DNA of 64,000 bases from Lepeophtheirus salmonis. Lineage: Eukaryota; Arthropoda; Copepoda; Siphonostomatoida; Caligidae. Location: NCBI RefSeq assembly GCF_016086655.4, contig NC_052138.2, forward strand, positions 13,826,001 through 13,890,000. Direction: 5' to 3'. Every line of letters begins with the position of its first letter. Position 1 is the stretch's first letter. Below are positions 1 to 11,543 of this stretch, piece by piece. A model generated the notes under the pieces. That model made no database searches and was not told the DNA's origin. It saw nothing but the letters and a program-made list of their open reading frames with translations. The position numbers and the translations under genes were made by a program.

Positions 1-531
1 CAACTAATATATTTGTTAATTTTTCCTGTTCCATTCCTTGTTAGTGTATCCCATGATGTACACACAGTCTTGTTATGAAAGTTAGAGGGATGATCTTCCT
101 GATGGTACTATTTTTATATGTTCTTAAACTCCCTATCGATCATCTTTACAAACAAGATTGAAAATCCTTGACTATGTACAAAAAAATTACCTTGAGATGT
201 AAAATGACAGTCAAAAAATATTATGTTACGATCATATCAACTTCCCCTCAAAAAATCATATTTCATTTCTCTTCAAAATGTATATACACAGGAGGATATC
301 ATCATAGAAGACGAACTAATCTTATTTCTTGATGATTTGACTACTATTTCTTTTTTAAGTAATAAGTTCACAAGCAAGTTATAAATAGATGTGGTAACCC
401 TCTTTAAGATTGATGAAAACGCATCTTATTCCTTTGGTTCTACATTGTATTTAAATAATTTTCAGAATGCACCAGAAATATTAATATTTCTGAATAGATG
501 AAATTCTTTATTTATTCTCATAATTCCTCAA
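1..531. other. AT-rich intergenic DNA
   Basis: I see no coding region, RNA gene or clear repeat boundary in this stretch. Confidence 0.4.
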
Positions 532-1088
532 TCAATTGACAAATTCGTTGTCCCAAATATTTGGAAAAAGAGCCCTCACTGGGAGCGATAGCATGGCAAT
601 TGCTCGAACTCTGGGACTCAGTGAGAAGTTATTTCGCAAGGTTAGGTTTGAATTTGAGGCCTCTAAAGGACTCAGCTCCCTGGCACACCAGGAATAAAAA
701 GTCTCCAATGACTCCAAGACAATTTTGACGACTTCATCTTTCCATAATTTTGGCCTTCAAACTCACCGTATCTGAATTTGTGTAGATCCCGATCGAACTA
801 CATACCATCGAAACCCCTTACAACACCAAAGCCCAACTTTTTGAGTCGGATCAAGAAGGAAATTCAGGATTTGCCAAGTGACCAAGTGGCGAAGGTCTGC
901 TCTCACTTTCGGCCTCGTATAGATACTATAATTGAGGCTGGAAATGATTTTATTAAATAAAATAATTTAGAATCCATTAAGCTTTCAGAATCTGTTTTTA
1001 TTTTTATACAAATTTTTTTTTAACTGGTTGGAGAGAAAATTGTGTTTAAAAAAATTATTTTCACGACACAAATTGCTTGTACACCCTG
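532..1088 (+). mobile_element. Decayed Tc1/mariner transposase relic
   Basis: The plus strand carries two transposase-like pieces. Near 590-680 there is a helix-turn-helix-like stretch (ARTLGLSEKLFRKVR). At 778-957 an open frame ends with a mariner-type C-terminus (SHFRPRIDTIIEAGNDFIK), where the family usually has R-x-R-x-x-x-V-I-E-A-x-G-G. No DDE catalytic core lies between them. The right end is probably the GCTTGTACACCCTG just before a TA at 1089-1090. No matching left end was found, so the copy looks 5' truncated as well as internally deleted. Confidence 0.6.
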
Positions 1089-2287
1089 TAGAACCTTCTA
1101 TAGCTCTAAATTACTTAATTCAACATCGAGATCACCAATACCCTTTAAATAAGAGCTCTAAAAATAATTTGCGCTGTTATCCTTAAAGTACCTTTATCGC
1201 AGAAACTTATATTTACATGGCTTTGTTCATTTTTTGTTTTGGATTTTAAAAGTAGATATCCAATTGTTTCTCCCATAAAAAAAAAGACTCAAAATTTAAC
1301 TATTTAAAAAAATTAGAACAAAATAAAAAAAGTTGAATACACAATCAACTTCTATCCTTATCAAGATCATTATTATCTCCTCCACTCTGTGAATTAATTG
1401 CTGCACAGATGGGCATAGGACGAAGAAATGTTCCGAATTTTCATTCCCCAAGGTACAGAAAGTGGAGTAAGATCTCCACTCTATTGTTGCGTTCCCTAAA
1501 AGTTAATGCACCACTTTCCGACCTCTGGGCTTTTGCCATTTTCAATGCGTCCCTTATTGCTTTTTAGGTCATTGTCTTAAAGTAAAGAAAAGAATAGAGT
1601 CGGTGGGTAGAGGAATGCTTTCTTATCCTTCCATTTGTTCAATCTGACCTTGAAATTGAGACTAAAAATTTTGATGGGACGATCACCACTCCACAAATAA
1701 TTGTCACACTAACAGTTAAAAACAGCATGAAAATAATATTTTAAAAAAGGACAAAGAGATACCTTATATATTGCCTAGGAGAACATGCTCACACCACCAT
1801 GGTCGAAATTTATTTAATAAAAAAAAACTTCAGAGTTAATAAACAGAATGTAAGTCAATATTAGCTTTTGCAATGTAAATATATATATATATATTATTGC
1901 CTAACCCTTTCTCTTCTTTTTATTCTCTTGATAAAAAAGTTTCCAATATTTATTTTACCATCACCTTCAAAATAATTAATTAATGATAGCATAAAAAAAG
2001 TAATAATTAAGATTTAACTCTTTATTTGAGTAAAATAATGTTTCATTAGTGTAATGTGTTGACTCGGGTTCACTTTTTTATAACAAATTGCATATTTACG
2101 TAAATAATTTTTTGTAGCGCACAAAAAAAAAAAATTATAAATAGGACTTTATGAAGAAAAGGACTTTTGCTTGAGATTCACTTTCTGGTTTCTTCAAGAT
2201 ATTATAGATTTTTTTTAATGAATTCTAAGCTCTCAATATGGAGACGTATTTCAGTAACGTCAGAGGATTGAATTATTTTTTATGTAA
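1089..2287. other. Intergenic DNA, no gene recognised
   Basis: AT-rich with an (AT)n tract near 1879-1894. The moderately GC-richer part at 1375-1700 has short open stretches on the minus strand, but I could not tie them to any protein family. Confidence 0.35.
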
Positions 2288-3037
2288 GTAGTTCTCAAAC
2301 TTTTTACAGTGTGTATCTCCTAATAAAATCTCAAGATCTCCAAAAACCACCATCATGACCAAATTGTATATGATACAGAAGGGGGACCTAGCATGACTAA
2401 ATTACAAAAAATATGTGGTTTTTATAGGATGAAGAAAATACAACTTAAAACCAATTGGTGATATGTTTAAATACTATATTTAGCTATAACTTTTATTCAA
2501 TATGTACTCCTTCATAATTAATAACAGCCTCGAACAGATTGGAAGCTCTGTGACGACCTTGCCCATGTTGTACCACGCTCTCATGATGGCGGCTTAGAAC
2601 GAATCTGAATTTGGATTAAAGGTGCGGCAGATATTCTTGTTTAAGACCGACTAAACTGGAAATTTCAAGGGCTTGATGTCATGGCTTGAGGAGGGCCAAA
2701 CGGAGGGAAGCCAGAGTTAGTGATATTGTTGCTTGCAAAAATGTAAGATAACAATACTCAAGAGACAAATACATCCTTCATAGACTTCTTGATGATGTGG
2801 ATATCTTCGAAGGGAGACGGTCTTTGCAACCTACGGAATATAGCAAAACTTTTTTTTTTCAGCTTTCGATTGGCTGCGTGTTGGAACCTCGTAATGAAAA
2901 ATAACGAGGTTAAAATTGTAATTAAATGCTATGACAAGTTTTGGGTCCCCACTCTGTAGAATAGTAAAGGCTTAACCTATGTATGACGTTCCTTCACGTA
3001 CTAACTGTGGTACGCCTATCACATTTTAAGAACTACT
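2288..3037. mobile_element. hAT-like element with a nested mariner relic
   Basis: The left end reads AGTAGTTCTCAAACTTTTTA and the right end, reverse complemented, reads AAGTAGTTCTTAAAATGTG. This is an imperfect inverted repeat of a kind seen in hAT/Charlie-type non-autonomous elements. Inside, about 2525-2840 reads on the minus strand like the decayed C-terminal part of a Tc1/mariner transposase (MRAWYNMGKVV). A second similar end lies near 3068 and a further partial match near 4604. Confidence 0.5.
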
Positions 3038-6000
3038 TTTTTATACAATCTCCTAGATTTCCTAAGGGAATAGTTCTCAAACTTTTTTTAAACAAAAAAG
3101 GAACCATGATAAGTTATTCATGAATAGATTTGTTCGAAAAAGAGGGATTACCGCCGTGTAAGTAAATATTATTAAAACCAGGGGGAAGATCATATGCTCC
3201 CATATTGTTTGAATTTTCGAAGAAATAGGAGATGTTGTGTTTGCTTAAACAACACAAAGACATTTCAGGCCACCAAATTATAAGATTTTGAAGAGATTGG
3301 TGCTCTCTAGGAATCATTCTTGTACGACTACTCTGTTTTATATCTAATAGTACTTTTGTCTAAATTCATATGTAAAATATCTATTTCGTAAATTTGAATA
3401 ATCAATTGTAAATATTTTATTTTTTATTTTTAGTGGGATGAATGGATCTGTTTTTTACGCACATAAATATCTTTTGATAACTGAGTTATCATATCTGGGG
3501 CAACATTTAGTCTGTTTTATAGATAGGACAAGGGCTACTCTGTCAAATAATATTACTTGTACTCCATGTAATGATAATACTCGGACATATTTTAGCTTTA
3601 AAGAATCTTTCCAGTTTATTTCAGTAAATGTGTCAGTTCAATTTAAGACAGATTGTCTTTAATTCAATAGCTAGGATATTTATTTGCTACAAATAAACGA
3701 CTATATTAACTTGTACAACAATTGACTGACAATAGATAGAGTCCCAGTAGCTTAGGAACAATTGGGGGCAAATATAAATGGGACAGGGTTCCTAATACAT
3801 ATTTTTTGAAAGTAAAAATTGATTATTCGATAAATAGAAGAAATGAGGTGCAAAATGTTTATGTGTGTTGCGTAATTAAACACAAAGGGAGTTCATTTAT
3901 GAGTATGAGCTTCATAAAACCCTGGAGACCAGAAATTTTTGAGAGCTCTAAAAGCTTGAAAATGGATGAGGATCTCGTATGACAATTTACCTTTAAAGGT
4001 AATATATTTTGTTTTATTTTACCAAAATCTAACTTTATTGAACAAAAATTGAATTTTGATTGAATCAAAGTTCAAAATAGTGGAACTATCAGTAGAACAC
4101 TTTGATACATTGCGTAATCCTGTATGGATAAAGTAGATTTACATACAAGAATACATATATATAGTATATAACTAGAATATATGTAAATATACACGTCAAA
4201 TTGACAAGCTTCTACTTGACGAGGGAAACAGAGAATTGTAAATTAGCTTAAGGTAAAAAAATAGCTTATTTAACTATAACTCAAGTTATACATCAATTCA
4301 ATCAAACTAGTTAAATTCTGATAGTTTATAGGTTATTTAAATTTTCATGGAGGATGTTAATTGTTCACCAAGGAGACGACACAAGGCAAATGATATATTA
4401 TCTAAGGATAATTTGATTGACTGATTGGGGTTTACTCCAATTCCTTTAATTGTCAATTATGATTGTACAATAATACTTAATTTTTGATCAGAGTGAAACT
4501 GATAGTTTTAAATTTTGATATTGTAGAAGTCAAAATTGTCATAATTAGGAAATACAATTGAGAGTACCATAAATAGAAAAGTCTAAAGCTATCTTAGGCC
4601 ATGGTTCTCGAAGTTTTTCAAGATCTCTAAATAACTCTTTATGTGACGTTCCTCCATGGAGTTGTGACTAAGATTTTTTGTTGGGGAGGAAATTACTTCT
4701 TGATAAAACCGTAGTCACAGGCCTCCCACAATGTGAACCTAAAGAGAGCTCGCGTACCTTTGTTTGCAAAGTACTGTATTAGACTATTGCAAAATTTTCG
4801 AATAAACAAATTTTAATACCTGATACCAAAGTTATAGAGTGTATTGAGGTATATCGCCTCTTTGAAAAAGGTTATGATGAAGCATCAACAGCTGAAATTA
4901 CGTAGTCAGTAACCCTTTGTATATTGTTGTCAGCTAACTTGATACGTCATGGCTATTTCATAATGTATTCTTATTATAAATAAACAAAGTAATAAGTTAT
5001 TCTATACTCATGATTTGTTTCCAAAATAACAGGAATACAATTTCTTTCTAATCCATTATATATATATTGGCTATTTTATTATTTATATGAATAAATTTTG
5101 GATATCATATAGAAATACAAATTTATAGCTACGCTTTTAATAGAAAATTATAATAGCGTATCGAATAAAATACTATGTAGATTTTAATATTACGAAACTT
5201 ATTCATATGTAATTAATTTTTAAAATGGTGAAGAAATAATATGACGGTCATAGTTAAAGAGTGTATAGAGATATAGGTAGTAGCAGTTGGTATGATTGAC
5301 TTATACGGCTAACTACCAGATTATTTAGAGCCTTTTTTCTGTTTCTTTTTGGATGAAAGGTTCCCGGATACAATCAAGATAACGACGTGTTAGTTACCAT
5401 AAAATACCGATTAGGACCGGTCCAGACTGAGAAGAGATTAGTCCTTTTTAGTTTTTTCAGTCCCATCTAGCACGAATTCCACATACTAAAGGCTGGCTCT
5501 TCTTTCCAGATATGAGTTTCCTTGACAAATAAACACAAACTATTTACGAACTACCTAATTAACATGAAATAAAGCATGTGAAGAAGTAATTTAATTGGAG
5601 GCCCCTTATAAATATGAGTTAGGAAATAAAGATGTCGTGCAAAATCGGTGTAAATAATTATCATGAAAAGAGCCAAAATAGGTAGATCCTTGATTAGTGT
5701 ACATACGTTATGAGCAATTACGTTTTCACTTAGGAAATATTCCTTTTACAAGAAAGTGTATGTACGAACATAATATATCCCTAAGATACAAATTACATAT
5801 GATGATGAAATGAAAAGGAAAGGGAAGCTCTTCAATGATGATATACATACCATACATTATCAAAAGTGTATATTTACATATTCTATATATATATATATAT
5901 AAAAGGATTTGAAACAGATATCCTGTAAAAAAGTGGGGACGCATAATATATATTTATATCTTTGAAGAACGTGTTAAGGTGATGAGCAAAGACAAACATC

Positions 6001-7304
6001 ATGTGAATTCCGTTTTGATTTTCAACTTTTATTCGAATTTCGATTAGGGGTAGTGTGGAAAAGTTGTCATTTGTTATGAAAATTACCTTTGCAAAATTTC
6101 ATTTTTCTACGATGCATTCTTAAGGTAGCAGGTCTTGTTCCAATTTTGAAAGGAGAGAAAAATTCTTCTTTTTGTCAAAAAAGGATTAAAATATAGCATT
6201 AATCATAATTTTACATTAATTACTTAAGATATACATTATTTTAAACTATACAAAAATTAATAAGTTTTTTATCTAAAGATACTTTATCGAGCAAAAAGAG
6301 AGAAAAACATTGAAAAAATTTGATCTTTCCTTCTTGAAAATGAAAGAAAATGAGGCGTATTTTTTCTCTTATTTTACTCAATAAGACAATTTTCGAATAA
6401 AAAAAAACCTTTGTAATACTTTTTATAGATTAGAAAAATGTCTATCAAAATTATTTAATGCAAAATAACTAAAAATGTATTTTTAGTATATGTATTCACT
6501 AAGTGAAGAGTATCTGAGTCCAAAGATACAAAAAATTGTTGCATTAACCCCATGAAGTTTGCCCATTTCCCTATTTACTTAAAATATACCAACTAATCAT
6601 AACATATATATCTCCCACTCTAAATTTGCCAACCGTGTATGTATGTTTACATTTTACAAATATATAATTTTATAATTATGACCAGTTGTGTCGTTATCTC
6701 CCCAAAACAAAATAAACATTATTATTGTATATATATATATAATAAACCTATTTATTATAAATAATAATATTAGGGTGTTGTGAGGGAATTTTCGACAATA
6801 CAAACTGTGTATGGGCAATTTTTCTAACTTTTGGGGGCCATATGAAAGACTGAGTGCTAAGTAGACTCATGATATTCACCAAATCCTTTAACCAATTCAG
6901 GAAGTATCACCGAAAGTAGGGAAATCGAGCCGGAGTCTACAAAGAATGAAAAAATAAGTAATGGTATCGTAATAACTAATATTAATAAAATATATTACAG
7001 AATGGTATAAGACTAAGGCCAAGTGAGATGAATCCAAGAAAAGAGATGCACCTTCGTGAGCTATTAAATCTCGTTGATAGTAAAAGTAGATACGGTAGAG
7101 AAATAAAAAGCTAGCCACCATCTTCGGAACAAACCTATGATCCATCAATAAATATTTATTCCTTCCTACTTTGGAGTTTTTTCCATCTCTTCAAGCCTCA
7201 ACTAAGGCCACGACTATGATTAATTAACGTGCCACAAGTCAATGAGTCCTTTCGAAAGAGACTCAGCATCCTAGATACGTGATTCCTTACTCCTTCTTCT
7301 TATA
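3038..7304. other. Long gene-poor AT-rich stretch
   Basis: No confident gene. A 74-codon open frame at 3438-3662 follows a TTTTTAG splice-acceptor-like sequence but matches nothing I recognise. (AT)n runs occur near 5885 and 6728. The part near 4820-4920 resembles sequence near 20920-21050 (shared CAACAGCTGAAAT) and is probably dispersed repeat. The other short open frames look like chance. Confidence 0.4.
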
Positions 7305-7846
7305 CAGGTCTGCGCGTCTAAAACTGAACACTCCTTTAAATTTTACGGCTTGAGGGCTTGACGAGGGGTTCTCTTGTAGACCTTAAGGCCAAGATCTTTC
7401 TTAACTAGCCGTTCCATGGTCCTTCTGCTGACGTTGAACTCCCTGGAGAGGCCGCTGACGGTGACCTACCCTCTCTTATCCTCGACAGACTTTTTCATGG
7501 CAGCAACCATTTCGTCCGACCTTCGAAGCCTTGACTTAGATCTTGAGGTCGCCTCAGGAGTCCCTTTGGCTACCACGCTGTAAACAGTGGTGCGGCTGCA
7601 GTTCAGAACCTTGGCAATTTCAGTGGGAGTTTTTCCCCGGACGGAAAGTTCCAAAATTGCGACTCGACGTCTCTCCATATTATCGGCTGTTGTTTCACTG
7701 TTGCTATTTAGATTTGGCTGGAGTTTTGTTTATAACTAGTCAAGGCCCTTGCCTCGAAGTATAACCCGGTTTCAACTCCATAAAATTATGAATATGTGCA
7801 TGGCATAAAATTTAAAGGAGTGTTCAGTTTTACCCGCGCACACCTG
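7305..7846 (-). mobile_element. Internally deleted Tc1/mariner element with intact ends
   Basis: A 542-bp element lies between TA dinucleotides (7303-7304 and 7847-7848), the expected target duplication of this superfamily. Its inverted terminal repeats are about 41 bp with roughly three mismatches, starting CAGGTCTGCGCG on the left and CAGGTGTGCGCG on the right. The minus strand at 7466-7678 encodes about 70 residues of transposase N-terminus with a helix-turn-helix (KTPTEIAKVLNCSRTTVYSV). The catalytic DDE region is absent, so it could move only if a transposase were supplied in trans. Confidence 0.88.
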
Positions 7847-8799
7847 TAATAATATTAAATACATAAATAGCACAAGACTACAGATATCTTCTTTATCATT
7901 ATTTCTTTTTTTCTTCTTCCCCTAATTAATCAGTTCCAGATACAACAGTAAAGTTCGAACCGATAATAGAAAAACATAAAAAGTCAGCGAGGATGTTATG
8001 CGACAAAATCTCCTTGAGGAAAAATGACCAGTGGAAAAAATGTAGGGCGCGGAAATGTTAGGGAAAAGAATACTGGTCACAACATGAAGTATATTATAGT
8101 CTTACAAATAGTTCAACGCTAGTGATGAGGTTTTATTAAATTATATCTGAGATCAAGAAAACAAACCCAAGTCCTACTCATAATAAATAGCAAAGACATA
8201 TTATCACACCGCATTCGATCCTCAATTTTGATTATAATTCAACAGGGACTTACACTAATAACTTGATCAAATCCTTAGTCTTACTACCCGTCATTTTTTG
8301 AGGGCATACTCCGAATGTTGTCGTGGTCAAGGATGAAAGAATAGTCATAGCAGCTTTAAAAAATGAATATGAAAAAAAGGTCTTACTAGGTCAAAAACAC
8401 CTAACAATTTTAATATATTTTTTTCTTAACTAACTAATAGCCTTTCAATTATGTATTAATCTTGCTTATCATTGCTTTGGTTTATCAAAAGTGCATTACA
8501 TTTATATGTAGTAAAACAAACACTCTTTCATTCTTTTTTTTTTTTTTAAATGGTTCGAAAAACGCACATTTTAAAAAGGTTAATTACAAAAAACTAAAAT
8601 ATTTTATTTAACCCGTTTTCCATGTATTATTTTCTCATCAATTTTCAGACTAATTGGTTTGCGTTTACCCCAAAAAACGAAACTTTGATACATACATATA
8701 CGATTTTTATTAATATATATATATTTAATAGAAACGTATAACTATATAGCTCTATTTTTATACAGAAATGAATAAAGGGGTATTTGAGGCCATTGAAGA
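7847..8799. other. 3' flank of the nuclear receptor gene
   Basis: No gene. About 8110-8260 is a weak copy of the dispersed repeat also seen at 18941, 48140 and 62790 (shared stretch around ATTCGATCCTCAATTTTGATTA). A poly-T run sits near 8535. Confidence 0.4.
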
Positions 8800-11543
8800 C
8801 TAGGTGGGTAGCATTTTGGAATGAAGTTCATAGATTTGACGTGTATCCTTGGATAGAAGAAGGCACTGCGCGTACTTTAATTGAGCCTTCTCTTGTGTCA
8901 TATTAGATCTTAGATATCTATACAGCATTTGGGAATATTTCAAATGGAGTTTCTCGACCATGTTGGGATCCTCGAACTCCACTCCATCTGTAAAGAAAAG
9001 GAGCATCAGAATGAGCAAAGTATATAGAATTGGATCCCGAGGGTAATTTGGATCATTTCGGCTGAGGTGTAAAATACGGTTTTGAAGCTTTTTATGGTTC
9101 TCTTCAATTTCCCAACTGCTGGCCCAGGGCGATGCGTAAATCTATTAATGATTCATTAGTTTCAAAAAATATATCTAGGCTATGAAAGAATAAAACTTAC
9201 GGCCTCGTATTGAACAACTGAAAGACTCTCATTCTCTGTGAAAATTGATAGTTCTTCAAGTATGGATGTGAAAGTATTGAGCTGAGCCTCGGAGACGTCC
9301 TTTCTGTTTCGCAGATTAATGATGAAGGAATTCGGATCCTTTTTCCCAAGAGAGTACCAGGCCATTCCAAAATATTTGGGATAGCTTTGATGTAAGAGTA
9401 TGCGTCGATCTGAGCTACTCAAATACCCTACTTCTTCGATTTGAAGTATACAGAGAGGAAAGACTGCAGATCTCTCTAAATATTCCCAAGCTTGCACTGT
9501 ACGGAAGGGAATACGATGTCCGGATTTGATAGAGAAAAGCATATTGATAAAATGTTCTGGATAGTAATGATAAAAATCTAAATACTTCATAAAAATGACT
9601 TCATTAATATTATCCATGGTGTTTTTAATCATCTGAAATGAATTTTACAATCATTAATTATCATGTATATTATAGTTTAATAAACTTTTTATGCATCCAT
9701 TAATTAAAAAACAATTTTCTTGTACAAGGAAAAAAAAATAGTTATTAAGGTAATAGCGAGTAAAATACTAATTTAATTCATTAATGTATCATAATTTTAT
9801 TAATTAGTTAATTTTCATTAAACAGAACAAAGAACTTGATTTAAAAAATTTATAGGTTCCATAGTAAATCATACTTAATGCATATTGTTGATATTAACAG
9901 TCTTACTTTTAATTCTTCACTTGTAAGCCCCATACTTATTTCATTAGGGAAAATTTCTCCCTTCAGTTTGACAAGGCCTGTCTTCATATGAGCAACATTA
10001 ACGCAACGATAAAATCTGCAATGCTTACAGCTCTTTCTGGACTTGGAGTCAACGATACATTTGAGCTTCCCACTTTCAGAGCATTTGAACTTAGTATATG
10101 ACTTACTCTTAACGGCTCGTCCAAAGAAGGCTCTACAACTTATGCAGGAGCCTTTCCCCCCATAGAAACTGCAATCAGCTGCTTCGCCCTGATAGCAAAT
10201 AACACATTTCTTCGTATTTTCGAATGGTGTCTCTGGAGAAGAGAGAAGGTCCAGTTTGAAGTCTTGAATGGAAGAGTCTCCTAATATTAAAAAAGAAATA
10301 TTCTATTCTTAGCATAATATTCAGACAAAATGAGAGTTTAAATAGTCAAGTTTGAGGGGGAGTGGGGGGTTATCAGTTAAAGTGACAGTTTTGGGTGAAA
10401 AGTAATGATAAAGGACTAATCTGATGAAAGAGTTAGAATCCCAAGTCCAGTGCGTATTTTACCCACATACCGGGTGGTCCATTGAAATCTAAACATTTAC
10501 TAATTCAATAATAATTTATGAAGGTTGAGTGATTGAAATTTAGTCATATTTTGATGTATGAGAGCATAATCAATTAGGTACAAAGCAAAACAAATCTTAG
10601 CTTTCTATCTAACATACGAGTTGAGACAAGTTAACTTGAATTTGATCGACGAATTTTCATTCAAGAACTCCAAGCAGTTGGGTGTCTCCAAAACCACCTT
10701 CTATGCCGTCAGAAAAGTTCGATACATTGTAAAGGAGGAAGGAGTCTGTCAAAAAGGCGAAACTGAACCCGAGGGAGTTAAAGAAAATAGCCCATGACAA
10801 ATCCCCTCAAGTCCACGAGGGCCCATGCCAGAGAGTCTTGAAGTTTCAGACCAAAGTGTCCAGAGGGCCATACAAAATGTTTGGAAAGACCCTTGTGAGG
10901 GGGAAAATGCCACTTTTTATACCAGCAATGAAAGAACCTCCTCGCCTCTGCTGCAAGAGTCATTTGAGTTTTTTTTAACTCTGTTTTGACACTTTTGCCC
11001 TCCTACAGACCTTATTCCAACTCCATGAACTTTTGCATGTATGTCGAGGGAAAGGCTTACAATGCCTGTTATCCAAACAGTGAATCCCCCAAAGACACTG
11101 TCAGCCAGCTCTTGGACGTCATGTCAGAGGACTACATCCACAGTAATCAGGTCAGGTCTTCTGCCGTAGCGTGGAAACCATCATTGCCACTAAGGGAGGT
11201 TATATTATTGATTAAGAGAGCTCAGACGCAGATTTATTTATTGTAATAATTTTGTTGAAATTTTATTCTAAATTAATAAACTATATCTTGTTCAACTTTA
11301 AAATTCAAAGTGTTCAGATTTTAATGGACCACTCCGTATATTCATTCAATATTTGATTAAGTTTCATATTTATTAATTGTACATAAACAAACCATGAATG
11401 TTATACCTGATATTATACCTCATATATGAATGTATTTGAATAGTTCAAGTCATTGGTTCAATCATTAAAAGACAATAGAAAACATTTGGAAAAAACGTAT
11501 ACTTACAGAAAAGAGATGTGCTTTCAGCGAGTGGCAATTCCAT
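8800..11543 (-). CDS. Divergent nuclear receptor (DBD + LBD)
   Basis: Ligand-type nuclear receptor, a DNA-binding transcription factor, 393 aa in four exons: 11543-11507, 10277-9907, 9632-9201 and 9141-8800. All introns are GT-AG and the frame is continuous. The DNA-binding domain (residues 37-104) has both C4 zinc fingers: C37/C40/C57/C60, then C78/C86/C96/C99 and C104. The recognition helix reads CISCRAFFGRAV. The fingers are longer than usual (C-x16-C instead of x13; C-x7-C instead of x5). The ligand-binding domain includes the helix 3-5 signature FPLCILQIEEVGYLSSSDRR (residues 194-213) and helices 8-11 in exon 4 (ILMLLFFTDGVEFEDPNMVE). The protein stops just after helix 11, with no visible AF-2 helix. 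Exon 1, with its ATG in MELPLAEST, is the least certain part: the acceptor of exon 2 is a TAGGAG tandem site, and only the second AG avoids a stop. Subfamily not assigned. Confidence 0.85.
10470..11336 (+). mobile_element. Core-deleted mariner in nuclear receptor intron 1
   Basis: An 867-bp element lies between TA dinucleotides, with inverted ends CGGGTGGTCCATTGAAATCT on the left and CGGAGTGGTCCATTAAAATC on the right (reverse complemented). The plus strand carries transposase debris: a helix-turn-helix piece near 10680 (LGVSKTTFYAVRK), a second HTH-like piece near 10838 (VSDQSVQRAIQNV), and a C-terminal piece at 10986-11246 (NSMNFCMYVEGKAYNACYP). The catalytic centre is missing. It lies wholly within the first intron of the minus-strand nuclear receptor gene. 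Confidence 0.85.

Noticed and set aside
1375..1700. Possible gene fragment in a GC-richer patch
   Set aside because: Short minus-strand frames only, no recognisable motif and no convincing splice pair.
9907..10277. Cysteine-rich exon as a SMYD-type MYND finger
   Set aside because: The cysteine order and the CRAFF and CKHCRFYRC motifs fit a nuclear receptor DBD, and the downstream exons match a nuclear receptor ligand-binding domain.
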